Shown: one piece after another, positions 26,347 through 35,701 of the stretch
Numbering within the stretch: position 1 is the stretch's first letter
How the letters are laid out: each line of letters opens with the position of its first letter
DNA from: Roseicitreum antarcticum
GTDB lineage: Bacteria; Pseudomonadota; Alphaproteobacteria; Rhodobacterales; Rhodobacteraceae
Assembly: GCF_014681765.1 (NCBI RefSeq)
Contig: NZ_CP061498.1
Coordinates: 434,001-498,000 of the forward strand
Length of the DNA stretch: 64,000 nucleotides
Reading direction: 5' to 3'
Program-made: the position numbers and the translations under genes
The notes under the pieces: model-generated
The model's input: only the letters and a program-made list of their open reading frames with translations
Database searches by the model: none
What the model was told of the DNA's origin: nothing

Positions 26347-27016
26347 TCAGATGGAAAGCGCCGTCCGTATCCTCGCCAAAAACCGAAAGATCGGTCATCA
26401 TCTGCGGTGTGCCGGTCGCGGGCGCCATCCAGTCTTGCACGGCGGCGCGGATGGGTACGACCTCGGCATCCGACAGTTTGCCCGTGCAGGTGACGTGAAA
26501 GCGGAATTCATCCAGCACATAGGGGTAGCCCCATTGGCGCAGCAACATGTCTTGCTGCGGGGTCAGGGGCGTGGCGCGCCGGCGCGCCATCTCGGCCGCG
26601 TTCAGCGGTGCTCGGAACATGTCCAGCGCGGTGACCACGCGCGCGGCAACGGTTTCCAGCGCGGGGGTCTGCACCTCGGGGATCAGCGCCAGGAAGGGAC
26701 CCAGCGCCCGCACCCGCAGCATCCCGAGGTTCACCGGCGCCATGGCGGCGGCGATGTCGGTCGCGGCTGTCAGGAACGTGTCGTAGCTCTGTCCATGCGC
26801 CAGCCGGAAAGGCGGCTTCAGCGTGCCGTGCATCCCGTATTTGCGCGGGGTCTCGGTGATCTCGGCCAGCGGGCGGGGCAGGCCGCCGATGGTGGGCTGA
26901 TCTGCCGCGCAGCCCGCATCCACATCCCATCCCAGCCATTGTGCGCCCCGTGTTGCCAGTTCGGACCCTGCGGGCGGGGTGTAATAGATCGCATAACGCT
27001 GAAATTCCATGGGCAT
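26321..27016 (-). CDS. DUF1045 phosphonate-cluster protein, 2H phosphodiesterase type
   Basis: A 231-residue protein of the family found in phn operons of many alphaproteobacteria. Two HxT motifs (H63-G-T65 in MHGTLKPPF, and FHVTCTG near residue 175) mark the 2H phosphoesterase fold. It may act on a cyclic ribose phosphate, the step done by PhnP in E. coli; no phnP is seen in the window, so this is a plausible replacement, but inference. The start at 27016 has AGGA nine bases upstream; the open frame runs much further upstream as an antisense shadow of phnM. A Pho box lies 46 bases upstream. Confidence 0.85.
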   Translation of the reverse strand: MPMEFQRYAIYYTPPAGSELATRGAQWLGWDVDAGCAADQPTIGGLPRPLAEITETPRKYGMHGTLKPPFRLAHGQSYDTFLTAATDIAAAMAPVNLGMLRVRALGPFLALIPEVQTPALETVAARVVTALDMFRAPLNAAEMARRRATPLTPQQDMLLRQWGYPYVLDEFRFHVTCTGKLSDAEVVPIRAAVQDWMAPATGTPQMMTDLSVFGEDTDGAFHLITRLPLGR

Positions 27017-27061
27017 CGGCTTTGTTCCTGTGGTGTATTTATGTTCCTTGTATGCCGTGGG

Positions 27062-27082
27062 TCTGTCACAGGGCGATGACAT
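27062..27082 (-). promoter_or_regulatory. Candidate Pho box upstream of the DUF1045 gene
   Basis: Read on the minus strand, TGTCAT and, 11 bases later, TGTGACA match the two PhoB half-sites (about 13 of 21 consensus positions). It lies 46 bases before the DUF1045 start and 114 bases from the divergent phnM start. Confidence 0.55.
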
Positions 27083-27196
27083 TTTCCAGCGCTGCTGCTC
27101 CTCGAATGACCCGCCGACCGTATCGCTAAAGTTGTCCGTCCGATCCGACCTGAACGCAACCGTCCGAAATCCAGAAGCGACAAGAAAGAAAACTGC

Positions 27197-28345
27197 ATGA
27201 CTGACACGATCCTGGGCAACGCCCGCATCATCTTGCCGACCGAGATTGTGGAGGGCAGCCTCGTGCTGCGGGCGGGCAAGATCGCCGCGATTGAGCCCGG
27301 CCCCACCCGCCACGCAGGCGCCATCGACTGTCATGGCGATTACGTCGCGCCGGGGCTGGTGGAACTGCATACGGACAATCTGGAACGCCACATGACACCG
27401 CGCCCCGGCGTCGACTGGCCGCATGCCAATGCGATCATTGCCCATGATGCCGAACTGGCGGGCGTGGGGATCACCACGGTGTTCGACGCGCTGCGCATCG
27501 GGTCCGAGGTGATGGTGTCGGCCGGCAAGCCGCGCTACAACGCCTATGCCCGCAAGATGGCGTCCGAGATTTTGCAGATGCGCGCCAAGGGTGCGCTGCG
27601 CATCAGCCATTTCCTGCACCTTCGCGCCGAGATCTGTTCCGAGACCCTGCCCGAGGAGATCGACGCCTTCACCGCCGAGGAACGCATCGGCATCGTCAGC
27701 CTGATGGACCATACACCGGGGCAGCGGCAGTTTTCCGATCTGACGCAGCTGCGCACCTACATGAAGGGCAAGCATCAGATGAGCGATGCGGAATTCGACG
27801 CCCATATCGCGCGGCGGCAGGGGCTGGGCGACCGGGTGCGCGCGGCGCATACTGCGGCAGCGGTGACGGGTGCGGCGCGGCTGGGCGCGATCCTGGCCAG
27901 CCATGACGATACGACTGCCGCGCATGTGGCGACCTCGCACGCACATGGCGTGCGGATCGCCGAGTTTCCCACAACGCTGGAGGCCGCGCGCGCCTGCCAT
28001 GCGGCGGGGATAGCGGTGATGATGGGCGCGCCGAACCTGATCCGGGGCGGGTCGCATTCGGGCAATGTGGCGGCGTCCGAACTGGCGGCGGCGGGGGTGC
28101 TGGACATCATGTCGTCGGATTACATCCCGGCGGCGTTGCTGATGGCGGCGGTGGCTTTGGGCGAACAGGCTGGTGACATGGCTTACGGCATGCGCACGGT
28201 CACCCAGGCCCCCGCGCGTGCGACCGGGCTGGACGACCGTGGCGCCATCGCGTTGGGGCTGCGCGCCGATGTGATCCGCTTTGGTGTTGTGAGCGGCGCC
28301 GCCGTGGTGCGCGGCACCTGGGCGCAAGGGCAGCGGGTCGCTTAA
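27197..28345 (+). CDS. phnM: Ribose 1-methylphosphonate 5-triphosphate diphosphatase
   Basis: A 382-residue amidohydrolase that removes pyrophosphate from ribose 1-phosphonate 5-triphosphate to give the PhnJ substrate. Canonical PhnM motifs are all present: LVELHTDNLERHMTPRPGVDWP, GITTVFDALRIGS, LMDHTPGQRQF, ASHDDTTAAHV, AEFPTTLEAA and MMGAPNLIRGGSHSGN. AAGAAAG lies before the ATG. It is divergent from the DUF1045 gene. It is the closer relative of E. coli PhnM of the two copies in the window. Confidence 0.95.
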   Translation: MTDTILGNARIILPTEIVEGSLVLRAGKIAAIEPGPTRHAGAIDCHGDYVAPGLVELHTDNLERHMTPRPGVDWPHANAIIAHDAELAGVGITTVFDALRIGSEVMVSAGKPRYNAYARKMASEILQMRAKGALRISHFLHLRAEICSETLPEEIDAFTAEERIGIVSLMDHTPGQRQFSDLTQLRTYMKGKHQMSDAEFDAHIARRQGLGDRVRAAHTAAAVTGAARLGAILASHDDTTAAHVATSHAHGVRIAEFPTTLEAARACHAAGIAVMMGAPNLIRGGSHSGNVAASELAAAGVLDIMSSDYIPAALLMAAVALGEQAGDMAYGMRTVTQAPARATGLDDRGAIALGLRADVIRFGVVSGAAVVRGTWAQGQRVA

Positions 28346-28522
28346 GCGGCAGGCCTGCCGGGCGGATGGGATCTGCCTTGGTCCAGTTGGATTGGCCCCT
28401 GTGGGTCGGGCCTCGCGCGGATGGGGTTGTGATAGTGCGGATAGCTTCGCGCAGGGGCGGCGACGCGTTGCCACGCTGCGCCAGACCTGACGGGCAGGGT
28501 GGCGCCCCCCTCCCATGCCCCC

Positions 28523-30580
28523 CTAACGCCGGGGCATGTCTGCGGGGCGCAGGGCGCGTTTCTGGGCGGCAATTCGGAACGGGGCGTTCGGCGCGCCGTA
28601 GCCTTGATAGGCCCCGCACCGCTGCACCACCTCGAAGAACAGCCCGTCGGGCCGGGTGGTGGAATAGAGCTGGAAGAACTGCCCGCCCGCATCCTCATCA
28701 TAAAGTACGTTGCACGCCCGCATGCGCGCCGTCAGCTCTGCATCGAGGCCGAAGCGTGCCTCAACATCCGCATAATAGTTCTCGCCGATCTGCAACACCG
28801 GAAAGCCGCCTGCTGCCAGTGCCCGGGCGGTAGCGAAGATGTCATCGGTCGAAAAGGCGATATGCTGGACGGAGGAGCCGAAGGTATCCTCGATGAACCG
28901 GCCCGCCAGGGTGCGCCGTGCTTCGGCCCCGTTGAGGGTGACGCGCAGCGCCCCCGCCTGCACAGCCTGCGACCGTACCAGCCCGTCGGGATCGGCCACA
29001 TCGACCATGGGCGCGCGCGTGGCGTCAAACAGGGCATGGTAGAACAGCGACCAACTGAGCATCTCATCATGCGCCATGGTCTGGGCGATATGGTCGATAT
29101 GGATTAGCCCTGCGCCGGGCGGGAAGGGCGTGTTCATGGCGTCGGTTGCAGGATCGACCGCGCCAGTCGCCACGGTGCCAGTCGCCACGGTGCCAGTAGC
29201 CACGGTGCCTGTGGCGGGCGCTATCGTTTGAGCGACCGGGCGCGCAGCCGCGCCATCCGGGCCGGATGCTGGGTCGGATGGTGCCGTGAGATCAAGCGCT
29301 TCGGCGAAATCCACCTGCCAGATGCGCGACAGATCGGGGCTGTTGTCCAACAGCCGCAGCACGCTGCCACCGACGCCGCGAATGGCGGGGATTTGCAGCT
29401 CTTGCGCCGCAATAGCATCTGCATGGGCGGGAATGCCCAGTGCCGCTGCCCGGGCCTGCGTTGCGCGGGCATCCGGGACCGAAAGTGCGATCTCGGACAC
29501 GGTGGTGCCATGCGTCAGGTAGCTGGTCTGCGCAAAGCCCTGGGTTTCGGTATTGACCAGCAGGTTCACCGTGCCCTGTTGCCAGCGTGTCACCGACTTC
29601 GAGCGGTGCTGCGCTGTCGGCCGGAAGCCCGCCGCGCGCAAGAAGCCTTCCAGCGCCGGGGCCTCGGCCTGTGCCGTGGCGAATTCCACGAAGGCCACGC
29701 CGTCCACCGGGGCGGGTGGGGCAAAGGCGGGCAGGGCGGTGGGCAACGCGGGTTCTGCCCGGCGCACGCGGTCCATCAGGTCGATCAGACTGCGGTAGCC
29801 ATCTTGCGCGATCAGGCGCGGCAGCCCGGCGCGGAATTGGTCGTTGAAGATCTCCAGGCTCAGCGGGCCGCTGTAGCCGGTCGCGGTGACGGCGCGCATG
29901 AAGCCTGCGACATCCAGATCGCCCTCGCCGGGCATGTTGCGGAAATGGCGCGACCAATACAGCAGATCCATCGGGATTGCGGGCGCATCGGCCAGTTGCA
30001 CATAGAAGATGCGGTCGCCGGGAATGGCGCGGATGCTTTCGGGCGACAGCCCGCGTCCCAACGTGTGGAAACTGTCGAGGACCAGACCCACCCGGTCGTG
30101 ATCTGCGCGGCGGACCACCTCCCAGGCGTCGCGGTGGTCGTTGATGTAGCGGCCCCAGGCCAGCGCCTCGAAGCCGACGCGCACGCCGTGGGCGGCGGCC
30201 AGATCGCCCAGTTCGGCAAAGTCCCCGGCCATGCGGTCAATGCCGCCCAGTGCTGCGGGGTGGACGCTGGAACACACCAGGATCAGGTCGGTGCCAAGCT
30301 CGTTCATCAAGTCGAACTTGCGCGCGGCGCGGGCGAAGGCGCGGGCGCGATAGGGCTCTGGCAGGGCCTCGAAATCGCGGAAGGGCTGGAACAGGTCGAT
30401 CTTCAGCCCGTGGTCGCGTACCATCGCTCCCACCTGACGCGGTGACAGGTCAGAGGCGACGAAATCTTGCTCGAAAATCTCGATCCCGTCGAAACCCGCG
30501 CCGGCGATGGCCTCCAGCTTCTCGGCCAGGGTGCCTGAGATCGAGACGGTCGCGATGGAGGTCTTCAAGGTCGTCTGCAT
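28523..30580 (-). CDS. quiC: 3-dehydroshikimate dehydratase, QuiC type (fusion with HPPD-like domain)
   Basis: A 685-residue two-domain protein. The N-terminal TIM-barrel sugar isomerase/AP-endonuclease-2 domain (about 1-280; KTSIATVSISGTLAEKLEAI, DGIEIFEQDF, GVRVGFEALAWG, LVLDSFHTLGRG) would convert 3-dehydroshikimate to protocatechuate. Two vicinal-oxygen-chelate modules related to 4-hydroxyphenylpyruvate dioxygenase follow (about 295-430 and 480-660; HIDHIAQTM, GSSVQHIAFSTDD, YYADVEARFGLD, GLFFEVVQR). A Thr-Val-Ala-Thr-Gly repeat lies in the linker. AAAGG precedes the ATG. aroQ, aroE and a TRAP importer nearby support quinate/shikimate breakdown. Confidence 0.88.
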   Translation of the reverse strand: MQTTLKTSIATVSISGTLAEKLEAIAGAGFDGIEIFEQDFVASDLSPRQVGAMVRDHGLKIDLFQPFRDFEALPEPYRARAFARAARKFDLMNELGTDLILVCSSVHPAALGGIDRMAGDFAELGDLAAAHGVRVGFEALAWGRYINDHRDAWEVVRRADHDRVGLVLDSFHTLGRGLSPESIRAIPGDRIFYVQLADAPAIPMDLLYWSRHFRNMPGEGDLDVAGFMRAVTATGYSGPLSLEIFNDQFRAGLPRLIAQDGYRSLIDLMDRVRRAEPALPTALPAFAPPAPVDGVAFVEFATAQAEAPALEGFLRAAGFRPTAQHRSKSVTRWQQGTVNLLVNTETQGFAQTSYLTHGTTVSEIALSVPDARATQARAAALGIPAHADAIAAQELQIPAIRGVGGSVLRLLDNSPDLSRIWQVDFAEALDLTAPSDPASGPDGAAARPVAQTIAPATGTVATGTVATGTVATGAVDPATDAMNTPFPPGAGLIHIDHIAQTMAHDEMLSWSLFYHALFDATRAPMVDVADPDGLVRSQAVQAGALRVTLNGAEARRTLAGRFIEDTFGSSVQHIAFSTDDIFATARALAAGGFPVLQIGENYYADVEARFGLDAELTARMRACNVLYDEDAGGQFFQLYSTTRPDGLFFEVVQRCGAYQGYGAPNAPFRIAAQKRALRPADMPRR
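29163..29207 (-). repeat. 15-bp tandem repeat in quiC linker
   Basis: Three almost identical 15-bp units encode TVATG repeats between the two VOC modules of QuiC. Copy number changes would keep the frame. Confidence 0.8.
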
Positions 30581-30630
30581 GGCGGGGCCTTTGGGTTAAA
30601 GAGGTTCGAGTGAGACGGGGCAGCTTGATG

Positions 30631-31551
30631 TTACCCCGGAAAGATCAGCCAGAGCAGGGCCGAGACAGTCGCAAAAGACGCTACCGTTGCCAGGATCAGC
30701 GCGGTGGCGGCAAGCGCCTCATGCCCCCAGCGCTGCCCGAACAGGCCGTAGATCGACATCATCGGCACCGCGGCGAGGATGACGCCTGACAGCAACAGCG
30801 CGTCGGGCACACTACCCAGTAGTGATAGGATGCCCAGCACCGCCAACGGATGCAAGACCAGTTTGCCCGCGACCACCAGCGCGATGGGCATGCGCACCGG
30901 CGCGAAGGACAGTGCGGCCACCGTGCCGCCGACCGCCAACAGGGCCACAGGCGCCGCGATTACCGCCAGCATGTTCAGCGTCTGCGCCACCGGCCCCTGC
31001 GGCATCCCGCCCATGGTGGCAACCGCGCCGCCCGCCACCACCGCGATGATCAGCGGGTTGGTCAGCATGGGGCGGATCAGCACCGCCCACAGGCCGCGCC
31101 CGCCCGCCCGGTCGGCGATCAGCATGGCCAGCGGCATCATCACCACGTTTTCGACCAGCAGCGCCATGGTGAAGGCCTGCAAGGCAACATCGCCCATGAC
31201 CATCGCCGCGATGGGGTAGCCCATGAAGGCGCTGTTGGAGGACGACATGCCCAGCCCCATCAGCACCTGCACCCCGCGCGGCTGGTTCAGCACATGGCGC
31301 GCCAGTGCCAGCCCCGCGCCGAACACGAGCAGCGAGGCAACGAGGTAGCCGCCCAGAAAATCCCAGCGAAAGGTCTGGGACAGGGGCGTGCCCGAGATAT
31401 TGACGAAGATCGTCACCGGCATGCAGATCCGCATGGCGATGCGTCCCAGCGCGCGCACGTCATCCGCCGTCACATAGCCGGTCTTCACCGCAACATAGCC
31501 GGTCGCGATGATAAGGTAGATCGGCAGGGTCAGGGCGAAGATCTGGATCAT
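30631..31551 (-). CDS. AEC-family (auxin efflux carrier type) transporter
   Basis: A 306-residue polytopic membrane protein with about ten hydrophobic segments in two five-helix repeats, broken in the middle of each half as in the AEC/BASS fold (GLGMSSSNSAFMGYPI in repeat 1, LLSGVILAAVPMMSIYGLFG in repeat 2). Members carry malate, malonate or other organic acids or export aromatic acids. Its position between quiC and the aldolase gene suggests a substrate or product of this pathway; direction is not known. Confidence 0.88.
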   Translation of the reverse strand: MIQIFALTLPIYLIIATGYVAVKTGYVTADDVRALGRIAMRICMPVTIFVNISGTPLSQTFRWDFLGGYLVASLLVFGAGLALARHVLNQPRGVQVLMGLGMSSSNSAFMGYPIAAMVMGDVALQAFTMALLVENVVMMPLAMLIADRAGGRGLWAVLIRPMLTNPLIIAVVAGGAVATMGGMPQGPVAQTLNMLAVIAAPVALLAVGGTVAALSFAPVRMPIALVVAGKLVLHPLAVLGILSLLGSVPDALLLSGVILAAVPMMSIYGLFGQRWGHEALAATALILATVASFATVSALLWLIFPG

Positions 31552-31625
31552 GGGGAATGCGGGGCGCGCGCACAGGCCTATGGCTGGCGGCGCCCCTTAT
31601 GCCTTCTGCTTGCGTTGCGTGTGCC

Positions 31626-32396
31626 TTATGCCCCGGCCTTCCATTTTTGCGCCAGCGCACGGGCGCCGCGCAGCAAGATTGCCTGATCCACATCGACGGC
31701 GGTGAACACGCTGCCCGCCGCCGCCGCACGTTCCAGAAGGTCTGGGTTCAACGACAGAAGGCCCGCTGGCAGGCCCGCGGCGGTGATCCGGCGGATACCG
31801 TCCAGCACCGCGTCTTGCACATCCGGGTGGTCGGGGTTGCCCGGATACCCCATCGAGGCTGCCAGATCAGCGGGGCCAATGAAGATGCCGTCAACGCCGG
31901 GCACTGCCGCGATCTCTTCGATATTGGTCAGCGCTTGCGCGGTTTCCACCTGCACCAGCAGGCAGATTTCCGCGTCGGCGCGGCTGGTATAGTCCGGGAT
32001 CAGGCCAAAGCGGCTGGCGCGCGTGATGCCAGCGACGCCGCGCGTGCCATTCGGCGGGTAGCGCACGGCAGAGACAGCCTGTGCGGCCTCTGCCGCTGTC
32101 TGGACATACGGGATCAGAAAGGTCTGCGCGCCCGCATCCAGCAGGCGCTTCAGCTCTACCGCGTCATTCCAGCCCGGGCGCACGGCGGCATGGGTCGGGT
32201 AGGGGGCCACGGCCTGCAACATGCTTTGCACGGTCGGCATGTCCACGGTGGAATGTTCGGTGTCGATCAGCAGCCAGTCAAAGCCGCAGCTTGCCAGCGA
32301 TTCGGCATGTACCGAGCCGCCGATGGCGCACCAGATGCCGATTTGCGGGGTGCGCGCGCGCAGCGCGGCCTTGAAGGGGTTGAGGGGCAGGTCCAT
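31626..32396 (-). CDS. HpcH/HpaI-family aldolase
   Basis: A 256-residue class II metal-dependent aldolase of the 4-hydroxy-2-oxoheptanedioate/2-keto-3-deoxy acid type. Family blocks are GIWCAIGGSVHAE, DWLLIDTEHSTVD, LIPYVQTAAEA, YPPNGTRGVAG, VQVETAQAL and GIFIGPADLAASMGYPG; the metal ligands are in the VQVE Glu and GPADL Asp. AAGGA lies six bases upstream of the ATG. Its substrate in a quinate-type pathway is unclear; it could split a 2-keto acid made by a side branch. Confidence 0.9.
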   Translation of the reverse strand: MDLPLNPFKAALRARTPQIGIWCAIGGSVHAESLASCGFDWLLIDTEHSTVDMPTVQSMLQAVAPYPTHAAVRPGWNDAVELKRLLDAGAQTFLIPYVQTAAEAAQAVSAVRYPPNGTRGVAGITRASRFGLIPDYTSRADAEICLLVQVETAQALTNIEEIAAVPGVDGIFIGPADLAASMGYPGNPDHPDVQDAVLDGIRRITAAGLPAGLLSLNPDLLERAAAAGSVFTAVDVDQAILLRGARALAQKWKAGA

Positions 32397-32418
32397 GTCG
32401 CGTCCTTGATGTTAAGGT

Positions 32419-33474
32419 CTATACGGGTTGAATCTCGATGCGGGTGCCGGTGGCGGCGGCGGTCTTCACCGCCTCGATGACCATGAGGGTTTTCAGCCCC
32501 TCCAACCCCGGCACCAGCGGCGGCTCCTCGCCCAGAATCACGCGGGCGAATTGCACGATCTGGCGCACCAGCGGGTCACCATGGTCGCGCGGCGGGGTGG
32601 TGGCGCGGATCGGCGACCACCAGTCAGGCGCGCCTTCATGTGACCACAGCCGCAGCGACGGCAATTCCAGCGCGCCCTTGGTGCCGCCGATGGTATAGCA
32701 GGACTGGCCCGCGTAGGGGTAGGCGGGGTTCTCGGCCGCGCTGAGCTCCCAACTCCAGGGCGCGGGGATGCAATCGGCGACATTCATCGTGGCCAGCACA
32801 CCGCTTTCGAATTCCAGCAGCACCACCGCCGCATCCTCAACCGCATTGCCGCGGACCGCACTGGTCTGTGCGGCTTGCACCGCGCGCACATCGCCCAGGA
32901 AATGCCGCATCAGATCGACATCATGGCTGAGGTTCATGTAGACCGGCCCGGCGCCGGGCTGGCGCCGCCAATCGGTCTCATAGTAACTGTCGGGCTTGGC
33001 CAGCCAGAACATGCCCTGCGCCGATACCGGCTGCCCGATCACGCCCTGGGCCAGCATTTCCTTGGCCTTGGCGATCAGCGGGTTGTGGCGGCGGTGATGC
33101 CCGGTCAACACCGGAACGCCTGCATCGAGCCCCGCGCTGACGATGGCGCGTGCGTCGTCCAGATTGGTGGCGATGGGCTTTTCCACCAGCACCGGCAGGC
33201 GCTGCGCAATACACCAAAGCGCGCCGACCCGGTGCGCGGTGTTGGGCGTTGCCAGCAGCACGCCGTCGGCCAGGCCGGGGCGCAGATCCTCCAGCGCGCG
33301 CAGATGCGGCACCCCGGCGGCCTGCGCGAAGGGCGCGGCGGCGTCGGAGGGGTCGATCACGGCGGCCAGCGTGGCCCCTTCGGCCACGGCAATCGCGGCG
33401 ATATGGCGCTGGCCGATCAGCCCGGCCCCGGCGACGGCAATGCGGACCGGCGTTTTCTGGGTGGACGCGCTCAT
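32419..33474 (-). CDS. Gfo/Idh/MocA-family oxidoreductase
   Basis: A 351-residue NAD(P)-dependent dehydrogenase. The Rossmann motif GAGLIGQRH is near residue 15, the EKPIATN signature near 95, and the catalytic-type segment [15 protein letters not shown] near 190. The family acts on sugars, cyclitols and their acids. The start overlaps the aroQ stop by four bases (ATGA), so it is made with AroQ. A cyclitol-like acid such as quinate would suit this fold, but the assignment is inference. Confidence 0.9.
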   Translation of the reverse strand: MSASTQKTPVRIAVAGAGLIGQRHIAAIAVAEGATLAAVIDPSDAAAPFAQAAGVPHLRALEDLRPGLADGVLLATPNTAHRVGALWCIAQRLPVLVEKPIATNLDDARAIVSAGLDAGVPVLTGHHRRHNPLIAKAKEMLAQGVIGQPVSAQGMFWLAKPDSYYETDWRRQPGAGPVYMNLSHDVDLMRHFLGDVRAVQAAQTSAVRGNAVEDAAVVLLEFESGVLATMNVADCIPAPWSWELSAAENPAYPYAGQSCYTIGGTKGALELPSLRLWSHEGAPDWWSPIRATTPPRDHGDPLVRQIVQFARVILGEEPPLVPGLEGLKTLMVIEAVKTAAATGTRIEIQPV

Positions 33475-33905
33475 GCCAGCAACGTTCCCAGACGGCGCAG
33501 CGCCGCCTGGTAGCCTTCGGTCCCCAGGCCCGCGATCACGCCATCAGCGCGCAGCGACACATACGAATGGTGTCGGAAGCTCTCCCGTTTATGCACGTTG
33601 GAGATATGAACCTCGACCACCGGGCCGTCGAACGTGTTCAGCGCATCCAGGATCGCAACCGAAGTATGGGTATAGGCCCCGGGGTTGATGATGATCCCCG
33701 CAGCGTTTTCACGCGCGGTGTGAATCATGTCCACGATGCCGCCCTCATGGTTCGACTGGAACAGCTCTACCGTCAGGCCCAGCGTTTCGCCAAGTGCTGC
33801 GCAGGCGGTGCGGATGTCGTCCAGCGTCTCATGCCCGTAGATTTCGGGCTGGCGACGGCCAAGCAGGTTCAGGTTCGGTCCGTTCAGGATGTAGACAGTC
33901 TTCAT
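33471..33905 (-). CDS. aroQ: 3-dehydroquinate dehydratase, type II
   Basis: A 144-residue type II dehydroquinase that interconverts 3-dehydroquinate and 3-dehydroshikimate. Family motifs are [19 protein letters not shown] with the catalytic Tyr, [26 protein letters not shown] with the Asn-Pro-Gly pocket, and [17 protein letters not shown] with the catalytic His. It is likely the catabolic copy because it is transcribed with the Gfo/Idh/MocA, aldolase and quiC genes. GAGG lies close before the ATG. Confidence 0.93.
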   Translation of the reverse strand: MKTVYILNGPNLNLLGRRQPEIYGHETLDDIRTACAALGETLGLTVELFQSNHEGGIVDMIHTARENAAGIIINPGAYTHTSVAILDALNTFDGPVVEVHISNVHKRESFRHHSYVSLRADGVIAGLGTEGYQAALRRLGTLLA

Positions 33906-34031
33906 GGTGCCTCACAGGATTGGTGCAACAGCAAGCGCCCGGATCTGGGCGGGACAGGGGTAAGGGGATACGGCAGATAGTCGATTATTCATCGCGTACC
34001 AGTTGACGTTGTAAAAAGCAACGGAAATCAC

Positions 34032-34043
34032 ATCTTGTAAGAT
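34032..34043. promoter_or_regulatory. Short palindrome in the aroQ-dctP divergent region
   Basis: ATCTT-GT-AAGAT is a 12-bp inverted repeat in the 228-base space between divergent aroQ and the TRAP operon. FCD-type GntR regulators often bind short sites with a T-G-T/A-C-A core, so it is a candidate site for the regulator at 37890. Confidence 0.35.
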
Positions 34044-34133
34044 AATGCTGGACAGGGCGCCCATGGTCTGTAACCTTTAGCCATGCCCCGGAGGAGGGGC
34101 GATTCGATCTGACACGATGGGGGGAGAGTTTCC

Positions 34134-35135
34134 ATGTCATATTCATTCACGCGCAGGGTTCTGTTGCAGGCGGGCGCTGCGGCGACGGCGCTTTGTGCTT
34201 TGGGCGCGGCAGCAACCGCACAAGATCGCATTCAGTTGCGTATGTCCACTGTCGCCACCGAAAGCGACCAGCGGACTGTCGCGCTGGAAGAAGCCTTCGG
34301 CCCCGGCGTTGCGGAATTCGCAAGCTATGAGCCGCACTACAACGGCACGCTGTTCAGGCAGGCCACGGAATTGGACGCGATTGCACGCGGCAACCTGGAA
34401 ATGGCCATCACCTCGGCGCAGGAGCTCGCGGAATTCTTCCCCGAATTCTCGGTGTTCACCGCAGGCTACCTGCACCGCGACGCGGCACATCAGGTGGCGG
34501 TGTTCAACGACCCGCTGATGGACCCGTTCAAGCAAAAGGTTGAGGATGAGCTGGGCGTCAAGCTGCTGACGGTGATGTACCTCGGCCGCCGCCACGTCAA
34601 CCTGCGCACCGAAGAAGAGGTGCAGACCCCGGAAGATCTGGCAGGCATCACCCTGCGGATGCCGGGCACCGAGGCATGGCTGTTCCTGGGCAGCGCGCTG
34701 GGGGCAAACCCCGTGCCGATGGCCTTTGGCGAGGTCTATACCGGCCTGCAAACCGGCGCGATCGACGGTCAGGACAACCCGCTGCCCACCGTGCGCGACT
34801 CGCGCTTCTACGAGGTGACGAAGCAAATCGTCCTGACCTCGCATCTGGTGGACCTTAACTATCTGGCGATCTCCAAAGCCACATGGGACGCGATGACACC
34901 GGAACAGCAAGAGGCCACGCAGGCCGCGGCCGATGCCGCAGCTGAAGTGGCGCGCAACCGGCAACTGGCGCTGGAGGATGAGCTTGCTGATTTCTTCCGT
35001 GCCGAAGGGCTGAGCGTCTATGAACCCGATGTAGAGGCATTCCGCACCCACGTGCAGGCGGCCTATCTGGCATCGGAATTCGCCAATGACTGGCCCGAAG
35101 GCATCGTGGATGCCGTGAACGCAGCCGGAAACTGA
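34134..35135 (+). CDS. dctP: TRAP transporter periplasmic binding protein DctP (quinate/shikimate cluster)
   Basis: A 333-residue DctP-family binding protein. The N-terminus has a twin-Arg-like pair and a hydrophobic signal (about 1-30, ending ATAQ). Family blocks are LRMSTVATESD, YNGTLFRQATELDAIARG, LRMPGTEAWLFLGSALGANPVPM, GEVYTGLQTGAIDGQDNPLPT. The conserved Arg of the LRMPG block normally binds the carboxylate of the ligand, so an organic acid is expected. The genes around suggest quinate, shikimate or a related acid. GGGGGAGA lies before the ATG. Confidence 0.92.
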   Translation: MSYSFTRRVLLQAGAAATALCALGAAATAQDRIQLRMSTVATESDQRTVALEEAFGPGVAEFASYEPHYNGTLFRQATELDAIARGNLEMAITSAQELAEFFPEFSVFTAGYLHRDAAHQVAVFNDPLMDPFKQKVEDELGVKLLTVMYLGRRHVNLRTEEEVQTPEDLAGITLRMPGTEAWLFLGSALGANPVPMAFGEVYTGLQTGAIDGQDNPLPTVRDSRFYEVTKQIVLTSHLVDLNYLAISKATWDAMTPEQQEATQAAADAAAEVARNRQLALEDELADFFRAEGLSVYEPDVEAFRTHVQAAYLASEFANDWPEGIVDAVNAAGN

Positions 35136-35148
35136 GGGGGCTGGGCGC

Positions 35149-35700
35149 GTGTTGCATCGTCTCGCACTCTGGGCACGCGCCGGTTCCGACTTTGTGGCGG
35201 CAAGCATGCTTGCCGCCATTTTCGCCACGTTTCTGGTGCAGGTCGCTGCGCGCTACGTCTTTAACTATCCGCTTGGTTGGACCGTTGAGGTCTGTTTGAC
35301 GCTGTGGCTGTGGTTGGTGCTGTTTGGCTCCAGCGCGTGCCTGTCGGACCGCGACCACGTGAAATTCGACGTGCTGTACCTGTCGGTGGGCACGCGAACG
35401 CGGCGCATCATGGCGGGACTGTCGGCGCTGGCGGTGATGATCGGCATTGCCTCGCAACTGCCTGCCGCGTGGGATTATGTCGATTTCTACAAGATCCGCC
35501 GCAGCGCCACGCTGCGCATTCCGCTGAACCAGATCTATTCGATCTATCTGCTGTTCTGCGGCATCTTGATCGTGCGGTATGGCTGGGGACTGGTGCAGGT
35601 GCTGCGCAACCGACATGACGACCCGGCCGTCGACCCCTTCGCTGTCACGCCACCAACGGTTGCCAAGCCTAACATTTCCGAAAACCGGTCAGAGGACTGA
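35149..35700 (+). CDS. dctQ: TRAP transporter small membrane subunit DctQ
   Basis: A 183-residue four-helix membrane protein of the DctQ family with FLVQVAARYVFNYPLGWTVEV and a DRDHVKFDVLY block, both typical. The start is GTG at 35149 with GAGGGG eight bases upstream. It sits 13 bases after dctP and one base before dctM, forming the usual dctPQM order. Confidence 0.9.
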   Translation: MLHRLALWARAGSDFVAASMLAAIFATFLVQVAARYVFNYPLGWTVEVCLTLWLWLVLFGSSACLSDRDHVKFDVLYLSVGTRTRRIMAGLSALAVMIGIASQLPAAWDYVDFYKIRRSATLRIPLNQIYSIYLLFCGILIVRYGWGLVQVLRNRHDDPAVDPFAVTPPTVAKPNISENRSED

Positions 35701-35701
35701 G

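Noticed and set aside
26321-28516. 731-codon frame continuing the DUF1045 gene upstream through phnM
   Set aside because: Only the last 231 codons match the family; the upstream part is antisense to canonical phnM and a good ribosome site marks the internal start.
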